The notes under the pieces are model-generated. The model was not told where the DNA came from. It saw only the letters and a program-made list of their open reading frames with translations, and did not search any database. From the NCBI GenBank assembly GCA_027422505.1, contig JAPQWV010001609.1:1-64000 (forward strand): a DNA stretch of 64,000 nt, given 5' to 3'. This document shows, in pieces, positions 1 to 10,573 of the stretch. The position numbers and the translations under genes were made by a program. This stretch comes from Craterostigma plantagineum (Eukaryota > Streptophyta > Magnoliopsida > Lamiales > Linderniaceae). The first letter of the stretch is position 1; every line of letters begins with the position of its first letter.

Positions 1-170
1 CCTATTAACATGTTTGGATTTGGGTTCAGGCCCTATAGAGTTTGAGGTAGGAATAGGACCAACTTTTCAGAAAATTAAGTGGTCAAGCCCTAAAATGACG
101 CAAAAAGACATATTTAACCCGACATATGCCAAAATTACGCTTTATACCTAATAATCCGTTCGAGCCAATA
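1..170. other. AT-rich non-coding DNA
   Basis: No gene or recognisable element is seen in this short stretch before the fold-back element. It may belong to a larger repeat that begins outside the window. Confidence 0.4.
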
Positions 171-467
171 TAACAGTCGGCGCTGAAAAAGAATACTTCC
201 TTTCACTTGGATAACAACAGTCTTGTATTGATTACCATGTGACGTCTATTTAATAACAAATGACGTCGCAGAAGTTACACAACATTCAAAATAATACTGA
301 TTCCTACAAATCATTTGTTAATGTGTTACTGCAGGAATCGGTATTATTTTTGAATAATGTGGTACTTCTGCGACTTCGTTTGTTACTAAATAGACGCCAT
401 ATGGTACTCAATACAAGACTGTGTTATCCAAATGAAAGGAAGTGTTTTTTTAGCGCAAAACTGTTAT
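171..467. mobile_element. Fold-back MITE-like element (about 135-bp inverted arms)
   Basis: The left arm (about 171-308) and right arm (about 330-467) are imperfect reverse complements over nearly their whole length, separated by a loop of about 20 bp. The arms start taacagt and end actgtta, and the inverted symmetry extends about 4 bp further, so the target duplication is unclear (TA or ATA is possible). There is no coding capacity; the 69-aa open frame across it is a by-product of the hairpin. I cannot assign a superfamily. A MITE, or a fold-back derivative of a MULE, fits best. Confidence 0.7.
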
Positions 468-546
468 AATTGTTCTTGAACCCTCCACCCGACCATCCCC
501 CCTGTTTTCCTAGACAGAAAATTAATCATTATAGAGAGCAATGCTC
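461..546 (+). repeat. Direct repeat R1, copy 1
   Basis: About 85 bp (ttgttcttgaaccctcca ... gagcaatgctc) that recurs at 685-762 with small indels. Copy 1 abuts the right end of the fold-back element and runs straight into repeat R2. Confidence 0.75.
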
Positions 547-680
547 GATCAGTGGAAAATACGGTTCGATAGTCCGATGTAATAAAAATGTCTGTTAATA
601 ACATTTTACTGTCGATAAATAACGTCTTATGACGTTAAAATAACACTTACGGTTTTACGGTAACAAATCAGTATAATTGT
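543..680 (+). repeat. Direct repeat R2, copy 1
   Basis: About 138 bp beginning gctcgatcagtg and containing taacgtcttatgacgtta. It recurs at 937-1072. R1 and R2 alternate here (R1-R2-R1'-spacer-R2'), which suggests a local duplication later broken by other sequence. Confidence 0.75.
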
Positions 681-684
681 CTAA

Positions 685-762
685 CAGTTATATTGTTCTT
701 GAACCCTCCATGCGACATCCCCCCTAGACAGAAAAATTTCATCATTATAGGGAGCAATGCTC
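685..762 (+). repeat. Direct repeat R1, copy 2
   Basis: Second copy of R1 (see 461-546), with differences in the pyrimidine-rich middle. Confidence 0.7.
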
Positions 763-936
763 TTATAATGGGTTACCAATTTTCAATCTCGAAACGTGTA
801 ATAAGATCGAAACGCTAATGATTCGATCTTTTATAGAAGAACGCTAATGGTCGCCGCGTCGAGTTAGGTTACGGTTTAGGGTTTATGTGTAATACGCATG
901 ATGAAAAAAACAAACAAGGTGTTAACAATCGACTGT

Positions 937-1072
937 GCTCGATCAGTGTAAAAAATGGGGTACGATAGTTCGATGTAATAAATATGTCAATAACATTTTA
1001 CGTCGATAAGTAACGTCTTATGACGTTAAAGTAACATTTGCGGTTGTTACGGTAACAAATCAGTATAACTGT
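937..1072 (+). repeat. Direct repeat R2, copy 2
   Basis: Second copy of R2 (see 543-680), separated from R1 copy 2 by about 175 bp. No gene is visible between about 763 and 1236. Confidence 0.7.
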
Positions 1073-1236
1073 GTACATAAAAACTGACGTCAATACCATT
1101 CAGAAATCGTTTATAAGGGTTAATTTCGTCAAATCACAGTTTTGGGTCCTTTTCACTTATTTTTGAAAAAATAGGTCCTAAAACTAAAAGAAAATCATGA
1201 CAGGGCCTGATTCCTAATTTTAAATATAGTAGGGCC

Positions 1237-1337
1237 TGACACAAAATTTGCGCTTTATTTTATATATAAATATAATAAGCTGTTACAAAATATTTATTTT
1301 ATATATAAATATAATAAGCATAATAGATAACGATCAA
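1237..1337 (-). repeat. Ty1-copia 3' LTR, outer fragment
   Basis: This stretch contains two copies of an AT-rich unit (attttatatataaatataataagc) and then gataacgatcaa, matching the left part of the LTR at 20671-20947. The rest of the same LTR resumes at 16783 after a 15.4 kb insertion. The exact left boundary is uncertain, because the expected target duplication (gcaaa, as right of 20947) is not seen at 1236. The edge may be truncated. Confidence 0.75.
1333..1337 (+). repeat. Target site duplication atcaa (left)
   Basis: Five bases atcaa directly before the TG start of the outer LTR element. The identical pentamer is at 16778-16782 after its CA end. Confidence 0.9.
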
Positions 1338-1941
1338 TGTTGGATTTCCAGCCACAAGAAAAAAAGAAAAAATAATATCATAATATTTTATTAAAATATT
1401 ATTATAAATGAACGGTACGTATTAAGGGCAACGCGGCGATTCCTGACCGCCGGTCGAGCGGTCAAGAACTGAGCGACGCGGCGGATTCCTGGCCACCGAA
1501 TTTTGAGCGGTCCAGAAGAGCTGAAGATATCTATAAATAGGCTGATGATTCATCAGTTATAAAAAAACCCCAAATGAGAGTCGCGAGCGAGAGAGAGATC
1601 TGAGAGTGGGAGGTAGAAGATAATCCACCTTCGGGTGGATAAGGGTGAGAGCGGGTGCAGTTTTACTGTGGTAATGAGGGTGGGAACAACAACATTACCA
1701 GTTGGGTAAAGGATCTCGGGTTTTGGGTTTAAACACGAGCGTTATTTGTACGGTGTAATATTCTCAAATATAGTAAAAACTATTGTCTCTCCGGGAGCAG
1801 GCGGTATTGGCCGAACCACATAGAAAATCTCGGTGTTTTTCCGGTGTCATTTCGGCTTTAATTAATATCCCAATAATTGTCGAGGGTCCAGATACAACTA
1901 CCGCTGCCCGAAATTAAAATATTTACCGCTCAACCCCAACA
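1338..1941 (+). repeat. Left LTR of the outer LTR element
   Basis: 604 bp starting tgttggatttccagcc. Near the start is a self-complementary AT stretch (aatattttattaaaatatt). Identity to the right LTR is high but imperfect, with scattered substitutions and 1-bp indels. Confidence 0.9.
1532..1539 (+). promoter_or_regulatory. TATA box in outer-element LTR
   Basis: tataaata inside ctgaagatatctataaatagg, the best core-promoter match in this LTR. The right LTR copy near 16371 has lost one base (ctataatagg). Confidence 0.5.
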
Positions 1942-1943
1942 AG

Positions 1944-1956
1944 TGGTATCAGAGCC
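1944..1956 (+). other. Primer binding site (initiator tRNA-Met type)
   Basis: tggtatcagagcc begins 2 bp after the LTR end. This is the standard plant initiator-Met primer site and fixes the plus orientation of the element. Confidence 0.9.
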
Positions 1957-2190
1957 TTGCCCTGCTGGTATTCAGTATGCTTTGTGGTTGCAGCTGTGTC
2001 TGAACTTCCACATCAGAAAAGATATCAGAAGGGATTATCGATCGGGGGAACCGGTGTCAGAGCGAGGTTCAACGAGGTGATGCCTTGTGCTGAAGAAATA
2101 ATGGTACAAGATGGACGTTGATGGGATGCTCGATGGGGCGGAGCTTGTGCGGCGGTAGGTTTTGTCGAGTTATGGCAATAGTGCTGTGAG

Positions 2191-2195
2191 GCAGG
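2191..2195 (+). repeat. Target site duplication gcagg (left)
   Basis: Five bases directly before the Athila LTR start; repeated at 14904-14908 directly after the right LTR. Confidence 0.9.
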
Positions 2196-2383
2196 TGATA
2201 AACGCATTTCAATGCGTTTATCGTAATATTTATTCAGGGTATAACAGAGCTTTAGCAATTAAATTACGCATTTATTCGATATATTTACACTTGTTTATTG
2301 TTGAAGGAGCTTAGGACGAGTTTCGGCAAAAGGAGGAGCGAAAACGAGAGCAAAACGGCGCGAAAAGGGCAACACTGCCCTCG

Positions 2384-2630
2384 GTCACGGCCAGACGCAA
2401 TACGCGTCACGGCCGTGACGATGGACAGTGCGCGATGGAGAGGGACGCTGATGATGGTCACGGCCGTGACGCTTAATGCGTCTAGCCGTGACGCGAGGCA
2501 GAGAAGTGCGCTGATGATGGTCACGGCCGTGACCGGCAATGCACTTGGCCGTGACCTGGGGCAGAAAGTGACGAGACGCGGGCGATGATGGTCACGGCCG
2601 TGACGCCCATGTCCCAGGCCGTGACCGACA
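2384..2630. repeat. Palindrome array GTCACGGCCGTGAC, left LTR
   Basis: Four full 14-bp palindromes at 2406-2419, 2457-2470, 2520-2533 and 2591-2604. Each is accompanied by a half-site (gtcacggcc or ggccgtgac, one of them reduced to gccgtgac) about 12-14 bp away. In the first pair the half-site precedes the palindrome; in the other three it follows. The array lies just upstream of the LTR TATA box. Confidence 0.9.
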
Positions 2631-2640
2631 CGGAAATTTG

Positions 2641-2648
2641 TATAAAAA
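2641..2648 (+). promoter_or_regulatory. TATA box of Athila left LTR
   Basis: tataaaaa lies about 10 bp after the last half-palindrome, giving an upstream-array plus TATA arrangement typical of a promoter. The same layout is at 13954 in the right LTR. Confidence 0.65.
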
Positions 2649-3509
2649 GCCTAAATTCGACCAGAAAAAGAGACAACTTACCCGGGATTAACCCTAACAC
2701 AGAGAGACAAAATAGCACCAAGAACGCAGAATCGCACCCCGGAGCGCAAGAGAGGATAATCGACGAGGTCACGCCCAATTCAACGAAGAACGAAGAATCT
2801 TCAAGGTCTCATCGCAGATCATCCGTATATCAAGGACATGAATTCTTCGACCTTATCCTTTGTTTCTTTCGTTGTTTTCTCGTCTATCATGCGTAGCTAA
2901 ATCCCGTTTGTGTTTGGGATTAGATGAACGCTAGGATAATTCGTAGTTAAGACGTGTGTTATCGTGACTTTGTGTTTCTGACTATTTATCGTTCTATGAA
3001 TATGTTTCGTCGCTTTAATAGTCTATGTGTTAAAGCGATTGTGGGGAAAAACGTTAGGGCGACAGCTAAACAACGTTTAGGCCGTTCATAGAAGATAGGA
3101 TTCGAGTATAGGGCGAAAGCAAATACTCGATCCTCGCGTTAGTAATTATTGAATTTTAGATCCCCGCGAGCGTTTAGGGCGACAGCAAATTCGCGAGCGG
3201 GCAGGAAATACTGCGACTTAGTCCGAATCACTTAGGAGCGATTTTACTGTCTTAGCCGACGCTACCTAGCGGGATTCGAATCCCGAGCATATCTTTATCA
3301 TCTGAAGCTTCGTATCAGTTTTAAGCGTGTTATTTGAATCTCTAGTTGATTTAGGAGCGATCCGTAGGTTAAGTCGTCAACAATTTCTTATTCCTCGTGT
3401 TCGATACGTTTACTCACTTTACTACACTACAAACGATAGGTAATTTAGTATTCGTTTTAATTATTACTTGTCGCACTTTCATTCACACACCACGTGTCGA
3501 TCAAGTTTT

Positions 3510-3526
3510 TGGCGCCGTTCCGGGGA
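3510..3526 (+). other. Athila primer binding site
   Basis: tggcgccgttccgggga, the conserved primer-binding sequence of Athila/Tat gypsy elements, lies 6 bp after the LTR end. Confidence 0.9.
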
Positions 3527-3732
3527 ATAGATTGATATTAGGAACACCGTAGGTTTTGGTATAGCCACTTTTATTTGACGTTTTCTTACGTCTTTACTAT
3601 TTGCGTTAATTGTGTTACGTGTTTTAGTTATTTTCCTGCGTAGTTATTGAGTTCATATTCTTATTCGACGTTTTTGTTTATTTCTTCGCTAATTTCTGCT
3701 TCACACTCATTGAAGGTACGATTCAGCGGTGA

Positions 3733-5302
3733 ATGACCCGAAACCATCCATCGGGCCCCATTGTTGAAGCAGACCCCGATTTCGAACGAAAGCTGCGAAG
3801 GAAGCTTAAGTACGATACCGAAGGAGCATCCACTAGCTCTCAGGACCGTTTAGTTAGTTACTCAGAGGATATTCGCAGGAATCCATTCAAAATTCACGTG
3901 TAGAGGCAGCCGTAGATAGTCCCTACACAGAAGTAGTTATGGCGGACCACCGAGTGCCCGTCCATAACGTTCCAGAGGAGGAGCCATCGCTTCAGGACCT
4001 CCTCAAGGATGCCGCGTTAGGCGGTACTGAATCGGCAATGTCATCCCGCCATTCGAGAACAACAACTTTGAGCTGAAGCACTGCTGGCTTCAGATGATAT
4101 TCCAGACGGCCCAGTTCGAGGGTAACCCCGAGGACGACCTTATTCCCACCTGAAGGCGTTCCTAACAGTGACCGACACCATCAAAATCAATGGTGTCCGG
4201 GTGATGCAATCAAGCTAATGCTGTTCCCGTTCTCGCTCAAGTTCAGGGCGAAGGACTGGTTAGACATGTGCCGCCCAGGTCGATCACTACCTGGGAGGAG
4301 ATGCGAGTCGCTTTCATCAACCACTACTCCCACTATCAAAGGTGTTGCGGTTGAAGACGGAGATTTCTCTATTCCACCAGAAGGATTCTGAAAATCTGTA
4401 TGAGGTGTGGGAGCGATACAAGGCGCTACTGAAGAGGTGCCCACAGCACGCGATGTCGAAGGCAGCCCAGATCAACCGATTCCATGAAGGGCTCAACGAT
4501 CAGACTGTTGATATGTTAGACGGAGCCGCAGGAGGAGGACTCGTGAAGCTCAATGCCACTGACGCGTGGAATCTGATTGAAGATTACTCGAGGAACAGCT
4601 TCATGAGAGGCAATGCCAGAATGAAGACAACGGTGTATTCGGAGTCAGTGAGGAGACGGCACTAATGCTAAGATCGAGGCACTCCAGCAACAAATTGCCT
4701 CGACGAACTCCCAGTTGCAGACAGTGATTGGCGCACTGCTTCCCAAGTCCGGGCAGACGCAGCCCGTGAACGCCGTGGCCACCACCACACGACGCAGCAC
4801 CACGCCTTATGTTGCCCTTATGCGGGATTTGCAGCGCAGCCCACGAGACATCAGAATGCCAACTTGGGCAGTCGCTGGAGCAAGTAGACTATATGGGCAA
4901 TTACCAAGGTGGCCAGCGAAGTTTCCAGTCTCGGGCGCATCCAAACTGGCGTACGGGAGTCAGAACCATCAGAGCCAAGGACCACCAGGATTCCAGCCCA
5001 GACAGTCGGATTCCAAAACGGGCCACCACGACAATACCAGAACGCGCCCGCGGGAGGATCCGACGACATGAGGGAGATGAAGGACATGATGAAGACGCTC
5101 CTCACGAATTTTAGTAGTACCACGCACCGCAGCCACGAGAGCCGTATGACGAAGATGGAGGAATACATGGAAGCGAATGACTTGCGTGCTAAGACACGGA
5201 CGCCCTCGCTCAAAAAGCTGGAGCAGCAAATGGGCCAGATGGCGAAGCAGTGGCGGGGCGCACTCAGGGATCACTCCCAAGCTACACTGAGCCGAACCTA
5301 AG
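3733..5302 (+). pseudogene. Athila gag polyprotein, decayed
   Basis: Structural (capsid/nucleocapsid) protein of the element. The apparent start at 3733 reads MTRNHPSGPIVEADPDFE. Later segments carry Athila gag landmarks: DTIKINGV with a leucine/phenylalanine-rich continuation near 4180, FHQKDSENLYEVWERYK near 4370, and AAGGGLVKLNATDAWNLIEDY near 4525. A zinc-knuckle remnant (CGICSAAHETSEC) is encoded near 4815 in another frame. Frame changes and stops break it into at least four pieces. Only the capsid-like block 4342-4665 stays open for more than 100 codons. Confidence 0.88.
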
Positions 5303-5799
5303 GAGTACTGTAAGGCGGTGACGCTGAGGAATGGGCGAGAGTTGCAAGAAGTGCCCGCCAAGAAGAAGGCGAAGGAGAACACCAGCTTGAGAGCCACGAC
5401 GAGCCGAAGTTGAGGAGGTCAGGGGCGACGATGTCGAGAGGCCGAAGCTGAGAAGGAGAAAGTCGAGCCCGAGAAGGAAAAGGTGACGGAGATCCAGCGA
5501 CACCGGTGAAGCCATACCAGCCGAAGATCCCGTATCCGGCTCGACTGAAAAAGGACAAGAATGAGGCGCAGTTTGGTAAATTTATGGGTATGTGTAAGGA
5601 ATTGCATATTAACTTACCTTTTGTTGAAGCTATTACGCAGATGCCCAGCTTCGCCAAGTTCTTGAAGGACTTGCTGACGAACAGAAGGAAGCTCGAACAC
5701 GTCTCCACCGTCTGCCTACGAGGAGAGTGCTCGGCGATTCTCCAAAGCAAGATCCCTAAGAAGCTGAAGATCCAGGGAGTTTTACTATTCCGTGCTTAT

Positions 5800-6090
5800 A
5801 GGAGATTTAGTAATTGAGCGTGCGTTAGCCGATCTAGGCGCTAGTATAATCTCATGCCATATTCCATGTTTAAGCGTTTAGGTCTAGGCGAACCACGACC
5901 CACTAGGATGAGCCTCCAATTAGCGGATAGGTCGTTAAAGTACCCTCGAGGTGTTATCGAGGATGTCTTAGTTAAAGTTGATAAGTTTGTGATTCCCGCA
6001 GATTTCGTTATTTTAGATATGGAGGAAGACGAGAATGTTCCCTTGATATTAGGTAGACCATTCCTAGCCACGGGGAAACCATGATAGACG
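5800..6090 (+). pseudogene. Athila aspartic protease domain
   Basis: Retropepsin-type protease that processes Gag-Pol. The reading [17 protein letters not shown] near 5800-5850 gives the active-site D-L-G-A-S, then a frame change. The C-terminal half ([12 protein letters not shown]) is open to 6084. Domain order and the ILGRPFL motif are diagnostic for gypsy proteases. The frame break directly after the catalytic Asp makes it non-functional as written. Confidence 0.85.
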
Positions 6091-6379
6091 TTAGGAAAGG
6101 GACGTTACCTTGACGGTAGATGGGGAAAAGGTTACCTTTGATATGTCCGGACTCAATGAAAAGAGTAGCGAGCAGGACGATAAGTGTTATTTCTTAGACG
6201 TATTTGAGCACGACTTTCTCTTTTCCGTGCAAGGTCGTCATTCACAGGTCGGCGATCACGACTTACACACGCTCATGGCAATCGACGAGTGTGGGGAGGA
6301 AGTCGGCGAGCCTATTATAGCCGTCGATGAGGCGAGCAGCGAAGAGGACAAGGAGAGGAGTTCGGTCGAGGACCGCAGG

Positions 6380-7330
6380 TCCTAGAATTGAAGCCGCTGC
6401 CCGACCACCTCGAGTATGCGTCTGAACATGGAGGGCTACCGGTCATCATCTCGTCAAACCTCGATAACGGACAGAAGGGCCAGCTCTTAGACGTGTTGAA
6501 AGCGCACAAGAAGGCGTTGGCATGGAAGATATCCGATATAAGGGGTATCAAACCGAGCTATTGACGCACAAGATCCTCAGGAAGACGACTTCAAGCCGGT
6601 CGCTCAAGCGCTAGACGCGGGAATGATCTACCCCATCAGACAGGCGCATTGGTCAGCCAGGTGCAAGTAGTCCAAAGAAAGGACATGACGGTCGTCACCA
6701 ACGACAAGAACGAGCTGATTCCGACAAAGGACGGTGACTGGATGGCGTGTCTGTATTGACTACAGGAAGTGAATGATGCGACGAGAAAAGATCACTTCCC
6801 CTACCTTTCATTGATCAGATGTTAGAAAAAGACGGTCACTCATTTTACTGTTTCCTTGATGGTTTGTCAGGTTATCTACAGATTCCCATAGCACCGAGGA
6901 CCAGGAGAAGACCACTTTTACGTGCCCGTTCGGAACATTCGCGTACCGAAGGATGCCATTGGGTTATGCAATGCCCCGGCCACCTTCCAGCGATGCATGA
7001 GGCCATATTCGATGAACTGGTAGGTGAGGTAATGGATATTTATGGACGATTTCTCTGTCTTCGGTTCCTCGTTCGATGCATGTTTATCGAATCTGAAGCT
7101 CGTGCTCGCACGATGCGAGGAAACGAATTTAGCACTAATTGGGAAAAGTGCCACTTCATGGTTCGAGAGGGTATAGTCCTCGGTCACCAGATCTCCTCTA
7201 AAGAAATCGAAGTGACCGAGCTAAGTTAGAGACGATAGAAAAATTGCCCGTCCCCTCGAACGTGAGGTCGATTAGAAGCTTTCTAGGACATGCAGGATTT
7301 TATCGTAGGTTATCAAAGATTTTTCTAAGA
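6380..7330 (+). pseudogene. Athila reverse transcriptase
   Basis: RNA-directed DNA polymerase. The leading segment reads LKPLPDHLEYA near 6390. The palm is recognised from DATRKDHFPY near 6775, PKDAIGLCNAPATFQRCM near 6945, and the catalytic pair in FMDDFSVFGSSFDACL near 7040. It is followed by the thumb/connection region (FLGHAGFYRR near 7275). The parts lie in all three forward frames with several stops, so this is a fossil. Confidence 0.9.
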
Positions 7331-7399
7331 TCGCACGTCCTATGTCTAGATTATTAGAAAAAGATGCCCCGTTTGATTTCAATGACGAATGCCTGCATG

Positions 7400-7705
7400 C
7401 TTCAATTTACTAAGGAGAGACTTATCGCAGCACCTATTATGGTCGCCCCCGACTGGGGGCTGCCCTTTGAACTAATGTGCGATGCTAGTGACTATGCAGT
7501 TGGGGCGTGCTAGGGCAGCGCAGGGACAACCATTTTAGGCCAATCTACTATGCGAGTAAGACGTTGGGACACAGCCCAGGCCAATTACACGACCACGAGA
7601 AGGAGCTGTTGGCCGTCGTGTTTGCTTTCGACAAGTTCAGGTCATATCTGATCCTTTCTAAAGTTATCGTTTTTACTGACCACTCTGCTCTTAAGTACTT
7701 GTAGC
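7400..7705 (+). pseudogene. Athila RNase H domain
   Basis: RNase H that degrades the RNA template. It encodes LPFELMCDASDYAVGA, a stop in the next codons, then PIYYASKTL, ELLAVVFAFDKFR and VFTDHSALKYL. The catalytic acidic positions of the family are recognisable (CDAS, KELLA, TDHSAL). It directly continues the reverse transcriptase. Confidence 0.9.
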
Positions 7706-7999
7706 AAGCCCGACGCCAAGCCACGGCTGATTCGATGGATCCTGCTACTACAAGAGTTCGACATAGAGATCCACGACAAGAGGGTGCGGAGAACCTAGCG
7801 GCAGACCACCTTTCCCGACTAGAGGAGTCCGAGATATATAATAAGGACGAGAGGGCGATACACGATCGGTTCCCAGAGAGAGCACCTCTACGCGATACAT
7901 GTGGTAAGTGACGATACTCCTGGTTTGCAGATTATGCTAACTATCTTGTTGCGAGGGTCCTACCAAAGGAGTACACGAGTCAGCAAAAGAAGAAATTCT

Positions 8000-9190
8000 T
8001 TCTGATTTGAGGTACTACTTTTGGAAAGACCCGTACCTTTTCAGGCAGTGTGCAGACCAGGTAATACGGCGATGCGTTGCTGCCCTAGAATCGACGCAGA
8101 TCCTTAGGCACTGCCACAATGGATCGACCGGAGGGCACTACGCAGCAAACAGAACCGCTCAGAAGGTGTTGGAGAGTGGGTTCTACTGGCCCACGATCTT
8201 CAAGGACGCCCAAAGTACGTTGACACTTGTGATCAGTGTCAGCGCGCAGGTAATCTCTCCAAACGCGACGAAATGCCTCAGAATTTCATTTTGGTATGCG
8301 AGATCTTAGATGTAGGGTATTGATTTCATGGGTCCATTTCCTAGCTCGTACAACAATAAGTACCTCCTAGTTGCCGTCGATTATGTGTCTAAGTGGGCCG
8401 AGGCGCAAGCCTTGCCCACAAACGACGCTAGGGTAGTCGTTAGATTTTTGCGAGCGTTATTTTCACGTTTGGGGCACCCAGATGCATTATAGTGATAGAG
8501 GGCACTCACTTTTGTAGTACCCAGTTTGCACGCACTTTAGAACGTTACGGTGTAGACATAGCCTATCCACCCCGTACCATCCCCAGCTAGTGGTCAAGTC
8601 GAAGTGGTGAATCGTGAGTTAAACGCATTTTAGAGAAAACCATAGAGGGAAACCGTAGGGAGTGGGCGAATAAGTGAATGATGCACTTGGGCATATAGGA
8701 CCGCATATAAGACCCCATAGGTACTACGCCATACAGATTAGTCTATGGAAAAGCATGCCACCTTCCCGTAGAATTAGAGCATAAGGCATATTGGCCATCA
8801 AGTCTTGGATCTTAATTTGGGGAATGCCGGCGGAAAGCGGCAACTCCAATCAATGAGTTAGACGAGTGGCGTTATCGGCTTACGATAACGCTCGCATGTA
8901 CAAGGAACGTGCTAAGGCCTATCACAATAAGAAAATTAGGCAAAGCGAGAGTTCAGGAAGGGGATCAAGTCCTTCTTTTTAACTCTCGACTTAGGCTTTT
9001 TCCTGGCAAGCTTAGGTCACGCTGGTCAGGACCGTTCACTGTTACCCGTGTTTTCCCTATGGAACTGTTGAGATTTCAGGTATGGAGCAGGGTACTTTTA
9101 AGTGAACGGCCATAGGTTGAAGCACTATCTCGCAGGCGAGGAAGACGCGACCGAGAGGGAAGTGCTGTACTTGGACTTCCAGACGTAAGC
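8000..9190 (+). pseudogene. Athila integrase
   Basis: Integrase that inserts the cDNA. The N-terminal HHCC zinc finger is visible as [11 protein letters not shown] near 8108 and [11 protein letters not shown] near 8220. The catalytic core follows with [25 protein letters not shown] near 8320, a GTHFCSTQFA-like block near 8505 (second Asp region altered), and the C-terminal GDQVLLFNSRLRLFPGKLRSRWSGPF near 8960. Numerous frame changes are present. No chromodomain is seen. Confidence 0.88.
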
Positions 9191-9295
9191 GAACGAAACG
9201 ACGTCCGGCTAAAGACGGTAAAGTAAGCGCTTCTTGGGAGGCAACCCAGGTATTTTATTTTATGTCTTAGGTTAGGTTAAAAAAAAAATAGGGAG

Positions 9296-9586
9296 GTCAC
9301 GGCCAACTGCTTAAGCAGTCACGGCCGTGACGCACTCCAGAGGCGCTCACTGACTCATGTCACGGCCAACTGCTTAAGCAGTCACGGCCGTGACATGCCC
9401 CAGAGGCACTCACTGCCTCATGTCACGGCCAAGCTTAAGCAGTCCGGCCGTCACGTACGTTTAATAAAAAAAGAATTTAATCGATTCGGTCACGGCCTAT
9501 GACTAGGACGTCACGGCCGTGACCAGGACCAGAGGAGCGCTTGCCCGTCGTCACGGCCACGACCTTTATAGGTCACGGCCGTGACT
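9296..9586. repeat. Palindrome array GTCACGGCCGTGAC, 3' internal region
   Basis: Five units, each a 9-bp half-site gtcacggcc, a spacer of about 11-13 bp, then the 14-bp palindrome gtcacggccgtgac. The first two are nearly identical tandem copies with spacer aactgcttaagca; the third is degenerate. This is the same motif as in both LTRs of this element. Confidence 0.9.
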
Positions 9587-9589
9587 GAG

Positions 9590-10573
9590 GCGGATTAAGG
9601 TAATAAAAATCCCTTTTTTTCCCTCATTTTTTCCCTCTTCTCCTCTTTCTTCTCCTTTCTCTCTCACGCGCTCTTCTACCCTAAAACACCAAAAATCACC
9701 ACACTCACCACCTAAAAGCGCCGAACGCAGCCACCCACTCCGGTGACACCCCAAAAACTAACCCAACCCCTTCAATTTCGTTAAAGATCCAAGGTATGAA
9801 ATTTTTGCCCTATTTCGTTCTAACTTTGAGATTTTCGTCGAAATGTTAATCTCTGTGTTGGCATGCTTCTAGTTGCTCATTACATGATATATTTACTCTT
9901 GTGTATGCTTAATTCGAGAGATTGGTTGCAAATTTTCGGATTTGACGAAGAACCCTAATTTTCGAAATTGGGGCTTTTTGAATTGGGACTAATTTGTGTT
10001 TTCTCTTGCCCCGCTATCGATAGATACATGTTAGGAATGCTTTGGGTAAGTCTAATTACGTACATTGATGTTAAATTTCGAAATTCTACGAAGAACCCTA
10101 ATTCCGTTTAAATTAGGGCTTTTTTCGAATTTTGCCCTTATTTGGGTTGATTTTCCCCTCTTATGATTAGTTAAATGCTACGAATGCTGTGGGGCGTGCT
10201 TACTTACGTGAATACGTGGTTGAATTGCGAGATTTTACGATGACCCTAATTCTCTAATTTGGGGATTTTCGAACTGGGTACAATTTGGCGTTTTTTTGGT
10301 ATCCTTTTATGATTATATGTCTTGGGGCGTGCTTAATTTGTTTATTTGATTCATTAATTTTGCATAGTCGGTTTGGGTACATTGGTCGCCCTGATTTGGA
10401 ACATGCTATGCATATCTTCATCTGTACGCTACCTATTCGATAAAATGCCACCTTGAGTTTCTATGAGTTACTGCATATGCAAGTTACTACCTCGTTGCTA
10501 TTTGGTCGAGTCACGCTGCTTCAAATTTAATGCTACACTACCCTCGACCTCACATCTTTTCTTTTCAGGTATT
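9590..10573 (+). other. Leader with probable intron before the ATHILA ORF; three 145-bp repeats
   Basis: A pyrimidine-rich stretch (9600-9670) is followed by a good donor context (ccaag^gtatga, about 9794). A strong acceptor (ttttcttttcag, ending about 10568) lies 6 bp before the ATG at 10574. Inside, a block resembling acgaagaaccctaattt recurs at about 9943, 10087 and 10236. The layout suggests a spliced transcript for the downstream ORF, as proposed for extra ORFs of this lineage. No coding region is seen in the segment itself. Confidence 0.5.

Larger units (their letters stand above)
2196..3503 (+). repeat. Athila left LTR (1308 bp)
   Basis: Starts tgataaacgcatttcaatgcg and ends gtcgatca. 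It is shorter than the right LTR (1393 bp) because two internal blocks near its 3' end, present in the right LTR around 14710-14760 and 14808-14840, are missing. Open frames here are not genes; they read across the palindrome array. Confidence 0.92.

Noticed and set aside
2025..2896. Open frames of 77-103 codons in the Athila left LTR
   Set aside because: They read across CACGGCCGTG palindromes inside an LTR; the repeated VTAVT peptide mirrors the motif. The same applies at 13625-13924.
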